64,000 nucleotides of DNA from Basidiobolus meristosporus CBS 931.73 (lineage: Eukaryota > Basidiobolomycota > Basidiobolomycetes > Basidiobolales > Basidiobolaceae): NCBI GenBank assembly GCA_002104905.1, contig MCFE01000198.1, positions 1 through 64,000 of the forward strand, in the 5' to 3' direction. Shown here in pieces: positions 33,536 through 49,046 of the stretch (the stretch's first letter is position 1; each line of letters begins with the position of its first letter). A program made the position numbers and the translations under genes. The notes beneath the pieces are model-generated. The model was not told where the DNA came from and searched no databases. It was given only the letters and a program-made list of their open reading frames with translations.

Positions 33536-34294
33536 ATGGAAGATTGGTCAGAGTCAAGGAGCCCCTTTCTATGCTCGCTTCCACAACTTCCAAGCCTGGG
33601 CCCAAAGAAGCGTGAAATCGGCGCGTACTTTGCTGGTATTTTAGTAAGTCATCTTCCCCGAATGGTCAGTCACAAATGCAGTTATTAACGCTGAGCCAGT
33701 TTTCGGTAGCTTGGTGGGTATTCATCGATGCCATCGTTTTGTCTTCGACCATTAGTGACCTTCCGGTGTTCATCGGCTTCGAAGATTACATATCTGGAAT
33801 TGTGTGCACCATAGGGATGATCATGTAGGGCGGACTTCTTGTCAAACACTCAGTGCGCGTCGCTAACTTGCGTCTGTACAGTGTAAACTCCATCGATTTA
33901 AGCATTCTCCAAGGTGAGAACTTCTCCTACTCAGGCTCTGGACTGGCCGGGAAGGCCAGAATGATGCTATTCATTGGTATGGCGGCTATGGCTGGTGGGG
34001 TTGCCGGCTCTGTGGTAAGCATCTAATGTATCCTCAACACACGGCTCGATATTGACAAGCAAGGTAAACAGGCTATACTGTGCATCAAGTACATTGTTCC
34101 GGGAGTCCCAGGGGCCTATATTTATTTTGGAGTCGCACCGATAGTTCAAAACATCACCCTCTTGATCAGGTACTTCCCATGCTGGCCGTTTCTCTTGAAT
34201 TGTGTGCCCACACTAACCCGATTTCAGTTGTGCAGTTCTTTGGATCTCGCAAAACACTGAATCCGAAGCACAATATAACTTTGTCCTCAATTAA
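33536..34294 (+). CDS. VPS68: Vps68/TMEM50-family membrane protein
   Basis: A four-helix membrane protein of the TMEM50/Vps68 family, which acts in endosome-to-vacuole traffic in yeast. Five exons (33536-33643, 33700-33824, 33882-34014, 34072-34169, 34228-34294) give 176 aa. Family features: EIGAYFAGILFSVAWWVFID for helix 1 (WW..ID is diagnostic), GIVCTIGMIIVNSIDLSIL for helix 2, ARMMLFIGMAAMAGGVAGSV for helix 3, and YIYFGVAPIVQNITLLI for helix 4. The N-terminal CSLPQL block also resembles the family leader. Confidence 0.85.
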
Positions 34295-34492
34295 CAATAG
34301 ATGACCGGTTATCAGTTCATTCGACACTTCACTCACCAAACCAACAATAAATACTTGAACACGTTTCCTACCATTCAACTATAATGAAGACCCAAAGCAA
34401 CGACGAGCTGGATGTGGCAATATGGCCAAAGCAGTGATGAACTGGGTGTGGCAAACCAGGAAGATTTTATTGTGAAATGGAGATATTAAGTT

Positions 34493-34993
34493 CTAATAAG
34501 CCTTAAGTCCCTTCTTCATATAGCCGACTTTTTTCTTCTCAACTTTGGATTGGCCCGCTTTGTAGCCACGCCAGTACCCACGATCCATACCAACATCGTG
34601 ACCATCTTTCCAGCCGGAGCCCTCACCTTCTTTGAAGCCAACCTGGGTACCCTTCTTGTACCCCTTCTTGTAGCCAGCATCCTTCCCGGAGTCATACCCT
34701 TCCTCATATCCCCATTTCTGGCCTTCTTCCCAGCCCTTGTCATTGCCCTTTTCGTGCCCATTCCAATATCCATCATCCATTCCGCTCTCAAAGCCCTCGG
34801 AATAACCTTCTTTGGCACCATCGCGATAGCCACGGTCGTAGTCATCAGGCTCAGTGGACTTCTTGTAATTACCGCCATCGCCATCACGGTCACCATAACC
34901 CTTCACGCCACCAGCTCCTTTCTCAGGGAAAGGGTTGGCGAGTATGGCCCCAGCCAGACTGAGGGTGATCAATGATAAGCCAAGGAATTTCAT
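34493..34993 (-). CDS. Secreted GX3-repeat protein (glycine every fourth residue, 24 times)
   Basis: Intronless, 166 aa. Residues 1-19 are a signal peptide (MKFLGLSLITLSLAGAILA), so the product is probably secreted or wall-bound. From residue 55 to 147 a glycine sits at every fourth position without exception, 24 glycines in all, for example GYRDGAKEGYSEGFESG. The first residue of the triplet is often aromatic (13 of 23), the others mostly charged. Proteins with runs of GX3 include the cytosolic Yae1/Lto1 family (deca-GX3), but those lack signal peptides and are shorter in repeat number. The tail is basic (VEKKKVGYMKKGLKAY). A signal-peptide-less start upstream (34493 frame, about 20 codons earlier) has no clear advantage, so ATG 34993 was chosen. 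Function is unknown. Confidence 0.85.
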   Translation of the reverse strand: MKFLGLSLITLSLAGAILANPFPEKGAGGVKGYGDRDGDGGNYKKSTEPDDYDRGYRDGAKEGYSEGFESGMDDGYWNGHEKGNDKGWEEGQKWGYEEGYDSGKDAGYKKGYKKGTQVGFKEGEGSGWKDGHDVGMDRGYWRGYKAGQSKVEKKKVGYMKKGLKAY

Positions 34994-35620
34994 CGTAAAT
35001 GGATAGAGTGGAAAAGGGCGGGTGCGACGCAAGGTACGAGGTAAACATTCCAACCGCTATATATCGCCAATTCTAGTCAGACCGTGTTACACACCGCACG
35101 TTTCCCCCCCCCACTGAAACGGGGCGAGTTTCGGTTTTTGGACCATGCATCCAATGCTAAAACCGATATGCTACATGTTGCATACATACCTTGTTTAATT
35201 TCGGTATCATTGAGCATCATTCGAGCATTGCCAATCCGCTGTGCTAGCTTATCTCCTGGAATCTTCCATCTTCCAGTCTAAACATAATTGATAGAAAGGG
35301 GTCCTCGTTGCCATTCTCAGCTATCGCAGGATCCAAAAACCATATCAGCCACATACCAGCTGGTAACTTGCCAACTCTTAAGGAACAATCCTCTCGCGCT
35401 GCATATGGTATATCAGTCCGGTGAATTGGCCCAAAATGGGCCTGATTGATGAGTGTCCCCGTTACCTTGAATCCCGATCATTCTATTAGAGATTGACATC
35501 CCATACCAAATTCAGCTAGAAAATGCAATAAATGAAGCCCTGATGTCGAGGTGAATTCGCGTTGAGCCCTTTTGTTGTGGTTTCATTATAGGACTCTTTC
35601 CAACGCCCACCTTGCCTAGC
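34994..35620. other. Divergent promoter, GX3 protein / coiled-coil protein
   Basis: Spacer of 627 bp with a short poly-C run near 35104. A TATATA lies at about 35059-35064, some 70 bp before the GX3 ATG. No gene is seen. Confidence 0.55.
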
Positions 35621-36361
35621 ATGAAACTTTCCAAACTCTTCTCTTATTTCAAATCAAGTTCCCAGGATAAACACAGGGTGAAGACCTCCACCCCAACACA
35701 AGGTGCATCCCCCTTGAGTGACCAGCGAGGCGCATCCGAAGATGCCTCCGGTGCTCAATTCAACATCACCTCCTACCGCATGCATGTGCTTGAAGCAGAG
35801 AATCAGTATCTGTACGAGCAGAACCGCAAGCTCAACAGGGAGCTGAAAAACGCTCGCATCACCAATGACTCCCTCAGGGAGATCGTCAAAATGAAGGACC
35901 GCTTGATCGACTCTATCGTCGAAGAGCAGTACGAAACAATGCAGAAGGCGCATATCATCGAGGATAGCATGAGATTGTTGTTGCTAGACGGAGACAAGCC
36001 AACCCATGCCTCCAAGGATTCGAAGGCTTCCTACAAACACGGGGATCCTGAGGCACTGAAGCAATTCGTGGCCGCCATCAAATCCATCCCATCAACACCG
36101 CAACAGGTCAAGGTCACCCAAGCCAACATCCCCATGCCCAAGTGCTCCCCTACTCACAAGCAGAAGTACACCAAACCATTGCTTCCCCCACTCCCGGCCA
36201 TCTCGGACGCCGACGAGTCCTTCGGGCTTTCCATCAAGAATGAGATGAACATGCACCAGAAGGAGCCCTACCTGAGCTTGCTCGCGGTTCCCAAGAATTG
36301 CGGCCGATCAGAATCCGCGGAGTTTGGGAAGCAGCTACGCCTAATGGCATCGGATTTCTGA
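35621..36361 (+). CDS. Hypothetical protein with a central coiled coil
   Basis: A single open exon of 246 aa from ATG 35621 to TGA. Residues about 55-115 form a clear coiled coil (MHVLEAENQYLYEQNRKLNR, IVKMKDRLIDSIVEEQYETM). The N-terminus is basic (MKLSKLFSYFKSSSQDKHR) and the C-terminal half is low in structure with Pro/Lys-rich KPLLPPLPAI. I recognise no family. Codon usage is GC-richer than that of several neighbours, and there is no intron, which is unusual in this window. Confidence 0.7.
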   Translation: MKLSKLFSYFKSSSQDKHRVKTSTPTQGASPLSDQRGASEDASGAQFNITSYRMHVLEAENQYLYEQNRKLNRELKNARITNDSLREIVKMKDRLIDSIVEEQYETMQKAHIIEDSMRLLLLDGDKPTHASKDSKASYKHGDPEALKQFVAAIKSIPSTPQQVKVTQANIPMPKCSPTHKQKYTKPLLPPLPAISDADESFGLSIKNEMNMHQKEPYLSLLAVPKNCGRSESAEFGKQLRLMASDF

Positions 36362-36914
36362 ATATCCACCTCCCCCATCCTTAGTACCATAGAAATCGGC
36401 AGGCCCGACCCGAGCCGCTAACTTATCTTGTACATAGCGAATCTATAGAATATACTTTCCCTATACACTCTTATCTTCCGCATGAATAAAACCGACTTCC
36501 AGAATCCGATTATTCCCCCCTTTGGGCCTTGGCCTGGGGTTGTGGGTCTTGTGAAGCTTGGCAGATATGCCAATTGGGTCGAGGTTTTCGCACGAGTGAC
36601 GAAGAGGGTTTGGATGCATGGACTGGCTACTAATCTGGATCGATTGTTTATTTATGAATCGCCCTAATCTATGTGTGCGGGTTAGGGATACCATCTCAAA
36701 ACAGACAATCTCTGGAGTGGAGAACCGGGAAAACATCAGAAGCCGGATTTGAAATCATGTTTTTGGGTCAAGTGAAAAGAAATGAATTATTTACTGCCGG
36801 GATGCATGGGTGTTCCAGCACCGCTCAAATCCAAGCTTCGGAATGAGTCTCCATACGATCCTAGATACGCTTCGGTTAATACTTAGGCTACCGGCTGAAA
36901 GGGGATGATGGAAA
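36362..36914. other. Intergenic between convergent genes
   Basis: A 553-bp stretch. Two short ORFs overlap here on opposite strands and have no family resemblance, so nothing is claimed. Confidence 0.55.
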
Positions 36915-39484
36915 TTAATTACTAGGGCTGATGGCGGTTGTTGCGAGAAAGTTTCTAGAGCGATCGTCCCGACTTGATGTTTGCATGAAATGCTTGATTA
37001 TGTTGCATATCTCGGCTGATAAAGGAATGGTCAGCTGGTGCCTCAATATCTTCGTCAGAAGTGCTTACTTGTCTCTTCCACCGTGGCTCCGATGAATATA
37101 TACGTTTTCGAATCGCTGAGCCCACGGTCGATAACCAGCTTGAATTTGCGTCGATTCTTGCTGCTTTGCTTACATATGAGTATATCTCGGATTTTATAGT
37201 TTGCCTAGATTGGGAAGTTAATCGTGGGCATTTGATTGGGCCAATTTGCACTGAGCAAACTAACCGTTTTAACCGAATCAAACCGTCCCCGATTCTCGGA
37301 GGGGAGAATATGAATATAATCTCCGATGATATCCAGAATTCGTTCGTGGAGCCCCAGTAAGCGTGTCTTACGGTTGACTTTGAAACTCTGTTGGTTCGAT
37401 AGTTAAGGTTTAAGTTAAACACAAGAAGTGAGGGGAGGGTTTGTTACCTTGTAAAATCGTGAACTATCCATATTCTCCGGGATGTTTGACCTGGACAAGG
37501 AGAACGGTTTGTCCCCTCTACGGTTGATTTCGCCATTCGGCTTGAGTGACATAGCGCTGACTAAAAAATCGACGAGATGTGTTACACCGGGAATACCTCA
37601 TAATTGGAAAGCAATCACAACATACCACCCAATGCAGATCCCTTATTTAACAAGACTAGTTCGCTGACTTTCTGATAGTCGTTCACGGTTTTATCCAAGG
37701 GTATTTCCGTGGTAGTGTCAGCGATAATCAAGATGAAGTCTTCTTTTTGTAGTCTCCACTTGCGGCAGACCTGGGAGCGGATATCCATGAAGGTGGTTCG
37801 CACTGATGTTATGATAGTAGTGCTAAGGGTAGTGCTTGTCGGTGAAAAGAAGTAGACTTTCAAGCGGTGGAAAGACGGAGGTGGAGGAGCGGCAGGGATT
37901 TGTGGAGAGTCCAGCTTCGCTCCAGCTGATTCACCAGCATTGTTGTAGGTCTGTGTAGGATTTGTAACCGGTGTAGGTGTAGCAGAGGGGCGTCGGAGAT
38001 TTTGAGCCGACGGTATCTTGCGAAGTATTTCTCTGCTAGGTTTTTTAAGACGCAACCGTTCGTTGACTTTAACTGATATAACATTATGTATGAGGCTGTA
38101 TATCCGGCGATTATAGAGTGTTGGAGCAAAGTACCTTGTGCTGGGGTTGCTTCGCACATCGCAAACTGGTCGAAGAAAAATTTGGAGATCTGTCTGGTTC
38201 GATCCAAAGCTAATACAGCAAGGCAGGTTAACAGAACTCATGGAATTGAAACGGCTTACTTATGCTAACAACAATCTCAATAACTTAAACTTACCTGGGA
38301 AATCTTCATCAATGGTGCCATCATCCTCCACGATGCGCATACTCCAGTGGATCACATCAGAGAGCTTTTCGTCAAGCAAAGGCTTGCGCCCCTCTTCGCA
38401 GAAGCGATACAGCGTAAATCCAATCACTTGTTCAACAGTGGCATCTTTTTTGACCACGATTTCAAGTGGACGCAGGGGTTCCTCCGAGTGAGGCAAAAAT
38501 ATTTTGATAGACATTGTATTCGGTTCACCTATACCAGACTACAATGGGTGAAGTTAGCCATTGAACATCTCTGACCATTGACCACGAAGAATCTTACAAC
38601 TGAACTAAACTCGGCTGAGAATGGGTTTTCAACAGTGTTTTCGCTTTTGCCTTGTATCAGTGTAGAGAGCGCCGAGATATTTTTTTTGGCGCCAAACGGG
38701 TTCGGGAACTCATGCTTATGGTCGGTGGAGAGTGTTGCCTTGGGAGGAGGAGAGCCACCAACCACTTTGATATGTGCATCTGGAAGCAGCAGCCCATCTA
38801 CATCCTTGGCACTCTGATGACCATCAAAAATAAGAGGTTGACCTGGAAAGGCTGGCATGGGAATTCTGAGGTTGGACTGGTCTGATATAGGCAAACTCAT
38901 CAGCACTTCAATTCGTCTCTACCATAGGTAGTTCAAGACAAACCTTTCAATTTGCTTGTTGCGCTAGCTTCCGTCGCAGGAGGGTTGGGTTTGGATTTTT
39001 CGAACAGAATAGGCTCACTTCTACATTTGGGAGAAAAGCAAATAGCCAAGGTCAAAGATAGGCTACTTCGTAGGTCAACAACATTCAATTCATACAAAGC
39101 TGGGACTTCATCATCGTCTTCTATATCAAAATCATCTTCACTATCGTTCAAGTTGTTCTCACTGGAGATGTCCTGAGTGGTGGTAGTTGTTGTTGCTTGA
39201 GCCCAGCGCTGTCGGTTTAAAGGCTTGATTCTTTGAGAAGTCAATGGCAGTATGGAAGCATTTGAGGGCTTATTAAAAGCAACACGGTCTCTTTGATAAG
39301 GGATGTCTGGTGAATAGCAGTATTCCATTTCGGGATAGTTGGGACCTGCAGTTTTAATGTAGGCATTGTCAAATACCGTGTCTGCATCAAACGTAATTAT
39401 CCTTTCTGCAGTTCGATCGTGAAGCCGGAGAAAGCTGATGCGCAACTGGTGTATAATGTATTCATCATCGGCGATGAGAGACAT
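36915..39484 (-). CDS. SIN1: TORC2 subunit Sin1/Avo1
   Basis: Scaffold subunit of target-of-rapamycin complex 2 that recruits AGC kinases. Nine exons on the minus strand: ATG 39484, first donor near 38943, last exon ending TAA 36915-36917. In order: N-terminal EYIIHQLRISFLRLHD; acidic and Ser-rich linker; CRIM domain (SIKIFLPHSEEPLRPLEIVV, then ATVEQVIGFTLYRFCEEGRK and DRTRQISKFFFDQFAMCEAT); a Ras-binding ubiquitin-like domain (HRLKVYFFSPTS, VCRKWRLQKEDFILII, EIPLDKTVNDYQ); and a PH domain (LHERILDIIGDYIHILPSEN, KNRRKFKLVIDRGLSDSKTY). The order CRIM-RBD-PH is diagnostic. Intron 6-9 junctions were chosen because they restore the PH reading frame. Confidence 0.9.
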
Positions 39485-40040
39485 GGATAATTTTATATAC
39501 GTATGATATACGAGGAAGAAGGTTATATAAGAGTTTGTTCAAAAGGAACACTAGAAACAATAGGAACAACGATGTGTCAAAAAGGCATTCCTGCTGAAAT
39601 CATGCGTTGAACAGTACATACCAATGAAATATATCTACTAGCAGTTGGTTAAAATAAAGCACATCTATTCCCGAACCAACGACTGAGTTGGCAAAGTATA
39701 CGGCTGAGAGGAACGAGAGTTTTACCAGTATAGTTTGTCGAGGTACACAAGAACACTCTTTAAGTAGACACTGGAAACAAGAAGTCCAGTTAACAAATTA
39801 ACTATTAGTTGGTGGCCAGACCCGTGAATCAAGCTCAATGGTAAAATTATCGAATAAAAATAACCCGAATTGTAGCTACTCCGGATGAATTTCTGAATAA
39901 ATGCTTGTGTGATTTAGGGTATGGAAAAATGGTACAACTCTGTCGTATCCAACGTTCCAAAGATTACTAAGCCCCTTAGCACATCTTAGTATTATTTACC
40001 ACCACCTCTGCCTACATTTCAACAAACCTTTCCTCCGAAG
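39485..40040. other. Divergent promoter, SIN1 / spermidine synthase
   Basis: 556 bp, AT-rich, with no ORF or RNA gene recognised. Confidence 0.55.
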
Positions 40041-41297
<1,257 letters not shown>

Positions 41298-41549
41298 GTA
41301 TGTGACTACTTTATTTAGAGAAGATTCAAGTAAAAAGCAGTAAAGCATTGAAGCGAGATATTCTTGGCGAGATACCCTTTGTAAATCATTTGCTAATCAT
41401 AATCGTGTTCGTGATGAGTTTATTAGACCAAACTGAAATCAAGCAACAACCTTTTTTACACCTTGCGTTGCCAGGAATATTGGAGTTTGACTATACAAAG
41501 GATGGTGCTTCTTCCAAAGAGTATTATTACATTCTGTCTAACTGTCTAA

Positions 41550-42770
41550 CTAGTACATATCTTGATACATATTCATCATGCGATTAGCCCTAGCCTGATC
41601 AGATGATTGTGGCGGGTTGCCCTGATCAGTGGGGTGTTGAGGTTGGAAGCCATAAGATGGCATTTGTTGTTGATGGTATGGTTGTGGTTGCTGAGGATTT
41701 GGTGGTGTAGGCTGATAGCCGTATACTGAAGGATTTTGTTGGTAATACTGTTGAGGATGGTAGGGATACGGCTGACCATAAACAGGCTGTTGAGGTGTTG
41801 GCATGGGGGGTTGGTTGTAGTTGGGTTGAGGATTGTTCTTTTGTTGGCGTGGTTTGCGGGCCTTTTGCTTAGTCTTCCTCTTGTGTTCTATTTCCTTCTC
41901 ATCGTCCGAAAACTCCATTTCTTTATCGTCAACTTCTTCATCATACATGTTACTAGCGTCTGAACCTTTATCTCTGATGGCCCCGGGGAGCACGTAGTGA
42001 GCCATGTTTGGAATGCTGAATATACGTTTTCCTTTCACGATACGCTCCTTGTCGATGTCGGAGTTCTGGTTAAACCGAACCGAATAGAATGGACGAGAGA
42101 CTGGTCCAAACGTCTCAAAAACGTACCCGAGAGGCTTCCGGTCTTCCATCACCAGTAGACTCCCAGCATCGAGATATTGCGGTTGATCAGAGATGTACGT
42201 CTCTACTACTACTAGATTGTCGATCACCGACGAAATCAAGCCAAGTGGTACGATGGGTGCATTTTCTGGAATTTCAACTTGAATTTCAGGAACAGGAGGG
42301 GGGTCTAGCTCGTGTCGAGTACGAAGGCCACCGGCTGAAACTGAGAAACCCAATTCGTCGTCACAGTCAGCATCCGCTAACGCAGTACCCTCGTCCATAG
42401 AATCATCCTCAGAACTGCTTTCGCTGTCGGAACTACCACTTGAGGATTCCAGATCGCTAGATTCATAATCACTTGGGACAGGTGGAGCAAGTTCCTGTAC
42501 TGTGGTTTCAGCTGGTTGGGTGCCTTCTACGGGGGTGTTGACAACTTGGTTAATGACGTTGTCTGGTTCAGAACCAACAACTGTATTCTCGGTATCCATG
42601 GTTTCTTCAGTGCTAGGAGGAGCGGGAGTATCCTGGCTTTGAACAACCATACTGTCTTCGTTATGTACAATGGTAGCATCCGCGGCTTCAGGGATACTAG
42701 GTGCGTTCAGCATGGTCGACTCAACGTTAGTTGAGGGGACGTCCTTGGGTACTTGACCAACATTATCCAT
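41550..42770 (-). CDS. NAF1: H/ACA RNP assembly factor Naf1
   Basis: Nuclear factor that replaces Gar1 during H/ACA snoRNP assembly. A single exon of 406 aa. N-terminal 130 residues are acidic and Ser/Thr-rich, with a DYESSDLESSSGSSDSESSS run. The Gar1-like core spans about residues 170-260: APIVPLGLISSVIDNLVVVE, SLLVMEDRKPLGYVFETFGP and IFSIPNMAHYVLPG. A KRKTKQKARKPRQQ basic patch precedes a Pro/Gln/Tyr-rich tail (QPYPYHPQQYYQQ). Intronless, unlike most neighbours. Confidence 0.9.
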   Translation of the reverse strand: MDNVGQVPKDVPSTNVESTMLNAPSIPEAADATIVHNEDSMVVQSQDTPAPPSTEETMDTENTVVGSEPDNVINQVVNTPVEGTQPAETTVQELAPPVPSDYESSDLESSSGSSDSESSSEDDSMDEGTALADADCDDELGFSVSAGGLRTRHELDPPPVPEIQVEIPENAPIVPLGLISSVIDNLVVVETYISDQPQYLDAGSLLVMEDRKPLGYVFETFGPVSRPFYSVRFNQNSDIDKERIVKGKRIFSIPNMAHYVLPGAIRDKGSDASNMYDEEVDDKEMEFSDDEKEIEHKRKTKQKARKPRQQKNNPQPNYNQPPMPTPQQPVYGQPYPYHPQQYYQQNPSVYGYQPTPPNPQQPQPYHQQQMPSYGFQPQHPTDQGNPPQSSDQARANRMMNMYQDMY

Positions 42771-42957
42771 GGTGAAGAAAATTACTGTAGTGGACAGGTA
42801 GTGTATGTTCTATATAGTTGTTTAATGAATTTTTTTTCGCTTTTCAGACTGCTCATTTTCCAAGGAGGGCAGATTTGATTGGATAAGCCAACAAAACCTA
42901 AATATTTGATCAGTGTTTATGGTGTTGGGCTCTCTGATTGACAAACAAAAATGTACA

Positions 42958-46065
<3,108 letters not shown>

Positions 46066-46250
46066 GTACCAACGTCTCTAACATAACCTAGCCTACAAGC
46101 TATAGACTATTTATTATGATTAAAATCAAATTTATTGACAGAAAAATCATACAGGTTCTTGAAATTTTGTTTGACACTATTCCCGATATCACGTGTAGCA
46201 CATAAAACATTCGATTATCCAAGGCCTACCACACTACCAACTTGGGCACA

Positions 46251-48596
46251 ATGTCAAACAACACATTACAATATGAGACTGCAGAAGTGTTGCCATTACC
46301 TATTGACAAGGAATTTTTTGCAGTAGAATATCCAGGATATGTTAAAAACATCGATAGAGTTTTAAATACGATTGGCGGACAATATGGTTTACAAAGGGTA
46401 CAGGAAGAATATATGGACTTCTCGCTCGGTATTGCTTGTTGTATTCATAAAATCTTTGAAAATTACTTGGTTTTAGGCGTTAAAAGAGGAATATGGTTAT
46501 CTGGAGCTTCGATACAGACCTGGAGATCACTTCTCCCATCCGATTAACGGAGATGTCATTCATACGGGGAATTTACTATTGAAAGTGACGCGACGCGTAC
46601 GGCGGAGAAAAACACAAAGACCGGCTTCTACGGAGGAGCAGGAGCTTCCCATGGAAATTGAAGAAGACGGCAATTTTAAAGCTGAGATTATGGGAGTAAT
46701 TAGCAAAACTTGCCGCTTTAGAGGTACTCGCTTCGAAACGAATGGCCCTTCCGTTTTTTGAATAACCTCGAGCGTCTCAACTAAAGGAATGGCCGATTAC
46801 CAATACCTTCCCGACCCTGTAGACCCTATAGCACAATTCAGGAAATCATTGCAGTCCCTCGATGGTAGTGACCCTCTTCCTCGTGAGTGTATGCATACAC
46901 TACTAAACCAATACCTCAGTTGAAAGTATCCGCAAATTTCCCATAGATATCGATTGTACCATGAGCAGAACGCCCAACCTGCCACCCCCGTCTTTCTCTA
47001 GAATTGAATGTCCTATGGACTACGGGTAACTCCTATGCTTTAATATCAGCACCAGTCGCATGTAACTTATCATTCATTAGCTATCGCCAAAACACATCCG
47101 TCGTCAAAGTGCTGGTTCAAAAGAACGAAGACGAGGTATTACTTGACTGTCTGATTGTAATTGAACCAACCAATACTTACAAATACCTCAGCCACCAGTG
47201 GTCAAACTTATTAACCGCAGACGTAGACGTAAGTTTGTTGCGTACTCCATCGACTTTGAAGCCAAGTCAGTCCCAAGCCATCCTCCTGAGGATGCGGTGA
47301 AGTTCTCCTCACAGATCCCTGAAGAGAGCATTGAAAACATCCAAGCGGTAGAAATACGTTTATTCCACTGGAAGTGGGATGATGAAACTAATCAGGTTTT
47401 GTGAGCCAGCTCTTTGAAAAACGTCCCATGTGGACGCGCTCTGCGTTGCAAAACAATCTGCCAAATAGTGATCGAAAGATCATCAAAAGGTATGCTGATG
47501 ATTGTCATGACCATGACTTTGGGCAAATACGTTAACCGTCTTGCTAAAGATTGCTACCCTTTGCTGCGTACTGGATGTCGAGCGGACCTTGGAGGGATTG
47601 TTGGATAAGATATAACTATGACCCTCGCCAACATGTGGACGCAAGATTGTAAGTATTCGAGTGGGCTCATACCTACAGCATTCTTACGCTTTTGTGTGGC
47701 GTAGCTATCAGCTTTTAGATATCCGATACACTGCTCGTCCTCGACAGCTTGGTCGAGCTAAGCGACTGTTACGTGCCAAATATGATACATTGAACCAAGA
47801 TATTCTTGACCAGCAAAGCTCTGATACTACCATGCAAGAAGATGCAGACTCCAGTGAGCAGGCCGCTGGGTATACAATGCCGTTACATCTCCCAGCAATC
47901 GCTTCAACTGACATTCACTCCACTAGGGTAAATCCAGATAGATCTCACATCTTCGACGGACGAAACAAGCAGAGGGAGGTAGCGGTGTACCAGATGTGTG
48001 ATATAACCTACCCTCGAATCAGGAACCTTGTCGAAAGCAAAGAGGGGCTTCGTAAACTCTGCGATGTAAGCCTCCGCTGTCATTTCTCTCTAAGCTCGAG
48101 TGTTTAACATCATCGATAGGAAAAGGATGGCTGGTATAGTAAACAGTTGATGGATTTGATGAGAAAAACGTTGCGTCGGAAAATCGCATCCTTGGCTAGA
48201 GGAGAAGAAACAGATCCAGAAGAGGATATGCCTCTGCAGTTGGATGACAACGATGAAGCAGGCGACAATGGATCTGATAGCGGTGGCGAAATAGATAAAG
48301 CAATTACTTCAAAGGTACGGCCTCACCCCTGCCTCTAGTTCTCCGACAACTCCGTTAACTCAATGCTTTCAATAGGTTGATCAACTAATGAGAAATCTTC
48401 AGCGAGCCCAGCTTGGAGCTCAAGATCATGATGGTTAGTATGATTATTGTTGACCACTGCCAATCTTAGTTACTCAGTGGTTCGCCTTTTTGTAGATGAA
48501 TTTGAGCAAGAGGTGGGAATGTATCAATTGGATGATATGGACGAATACGAAAATGTCTTTGGCGACGACGAAGATGTTGAGTCTGAATCTGAATGA
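46251..48596 (+). CDS. GTF3C5: TFIIIC subunit 5 (GTF3C5/Tfc1/Sfc1)
   Basis: Subunit of the transcription factor that binds A-box elements of tRNA and 5S genes for RNA polymerase III. Many exons from ATG 46251 to TGA 48594-48596. Family motifs: FFAVEYPGYVKNIDRVLNTI near the start, RYRPGDHFSHPINGD, LLLKVTRRVRRRK, the central LFEKRPMWTRSALQNNLPNS and the tryptophan-rich YWMSSGPWRDCWIRYNYDPR. The C-terminus is acidic (DDMDEYENVFGDDEDVESES). Introns are all short and canonical. It converges with the cysteine-rich gene, with only 36 bp between stops. Confidence 0.9.
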
Positions 48597-48632
48597 TTTA
48601 TTCCTGAATGCAATTGGTACTTGTGTTGATGA

Positions 48633-49046
48633 TTACAATAAAGCTTTGACTGTCAGTGCGGACATGAATAAACCTGCTGTAGCATACCCCATCCTGACTC
48701 CTTCATTCTTGTTTCCTGGCGCCACTCCAGGCTTGGTGAGATTGCCGTAGCTCAGGCTGTCACAGCAACTACCCGCCCCGTTGCATAACCCGAATTCGGT
48801 ACACTTCGTTGCTTTGCAGGAGCAACACACTTGGTCCTTGTACACTTGATAGTATGCGGAGACACCGCCACAAATGCGGTCACAAGTCATCAGAGTAAGA
48901 TATTCCGTGAGGTTGGTGAACACAACCTGATGTTGTTGAACATCTTCCTGCAGGGTAGTACAGAGGCTAACATTGGTTGTTGGGGTGTTTTGTCCGTAGA
49001 CAAGAGCAAAGAGCTTTGTAAAGAGTAGAAAAGATAAGGGATACAT
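48633..49046 (-). CDS. Secreted cysteine-rich protein, possibly GPI-anchored
   Basis: Intronless, 137 aa from ATG 49046. MYPLSFLLFTKLFALVYG is a signal peptide (residues 1-18). The mature part has ten cysteines, including a CCSC cluster and a CC pair, in the order C-x-C-x-C-CC-x-C-C-C-CC, plus several N-x-S/T sites (NVS, NLT twice). The C-terminus is hydrophobic (YATAGLFMSALTVKALL) after a Gly/Asn-rich hinge, as in GPI-anchored proteins. It does not fit the CFEM spacing. Function unknown; an adhesin or wall protein is a guess. Confidence 0.8.
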   Translation of the reverse strand: MYPLSFLLFTKLFALVYGQNTPTTNVSLCTTLQEDVQQHQVVFTNLTEYLTLMTCDRICGGVSAYYQVYKDQVCCSCKATKCTEFGLCNGAGSCCDSLSYGNLTKPGVAPGNKNEGVRMGYATAGLFMSALTVKALL

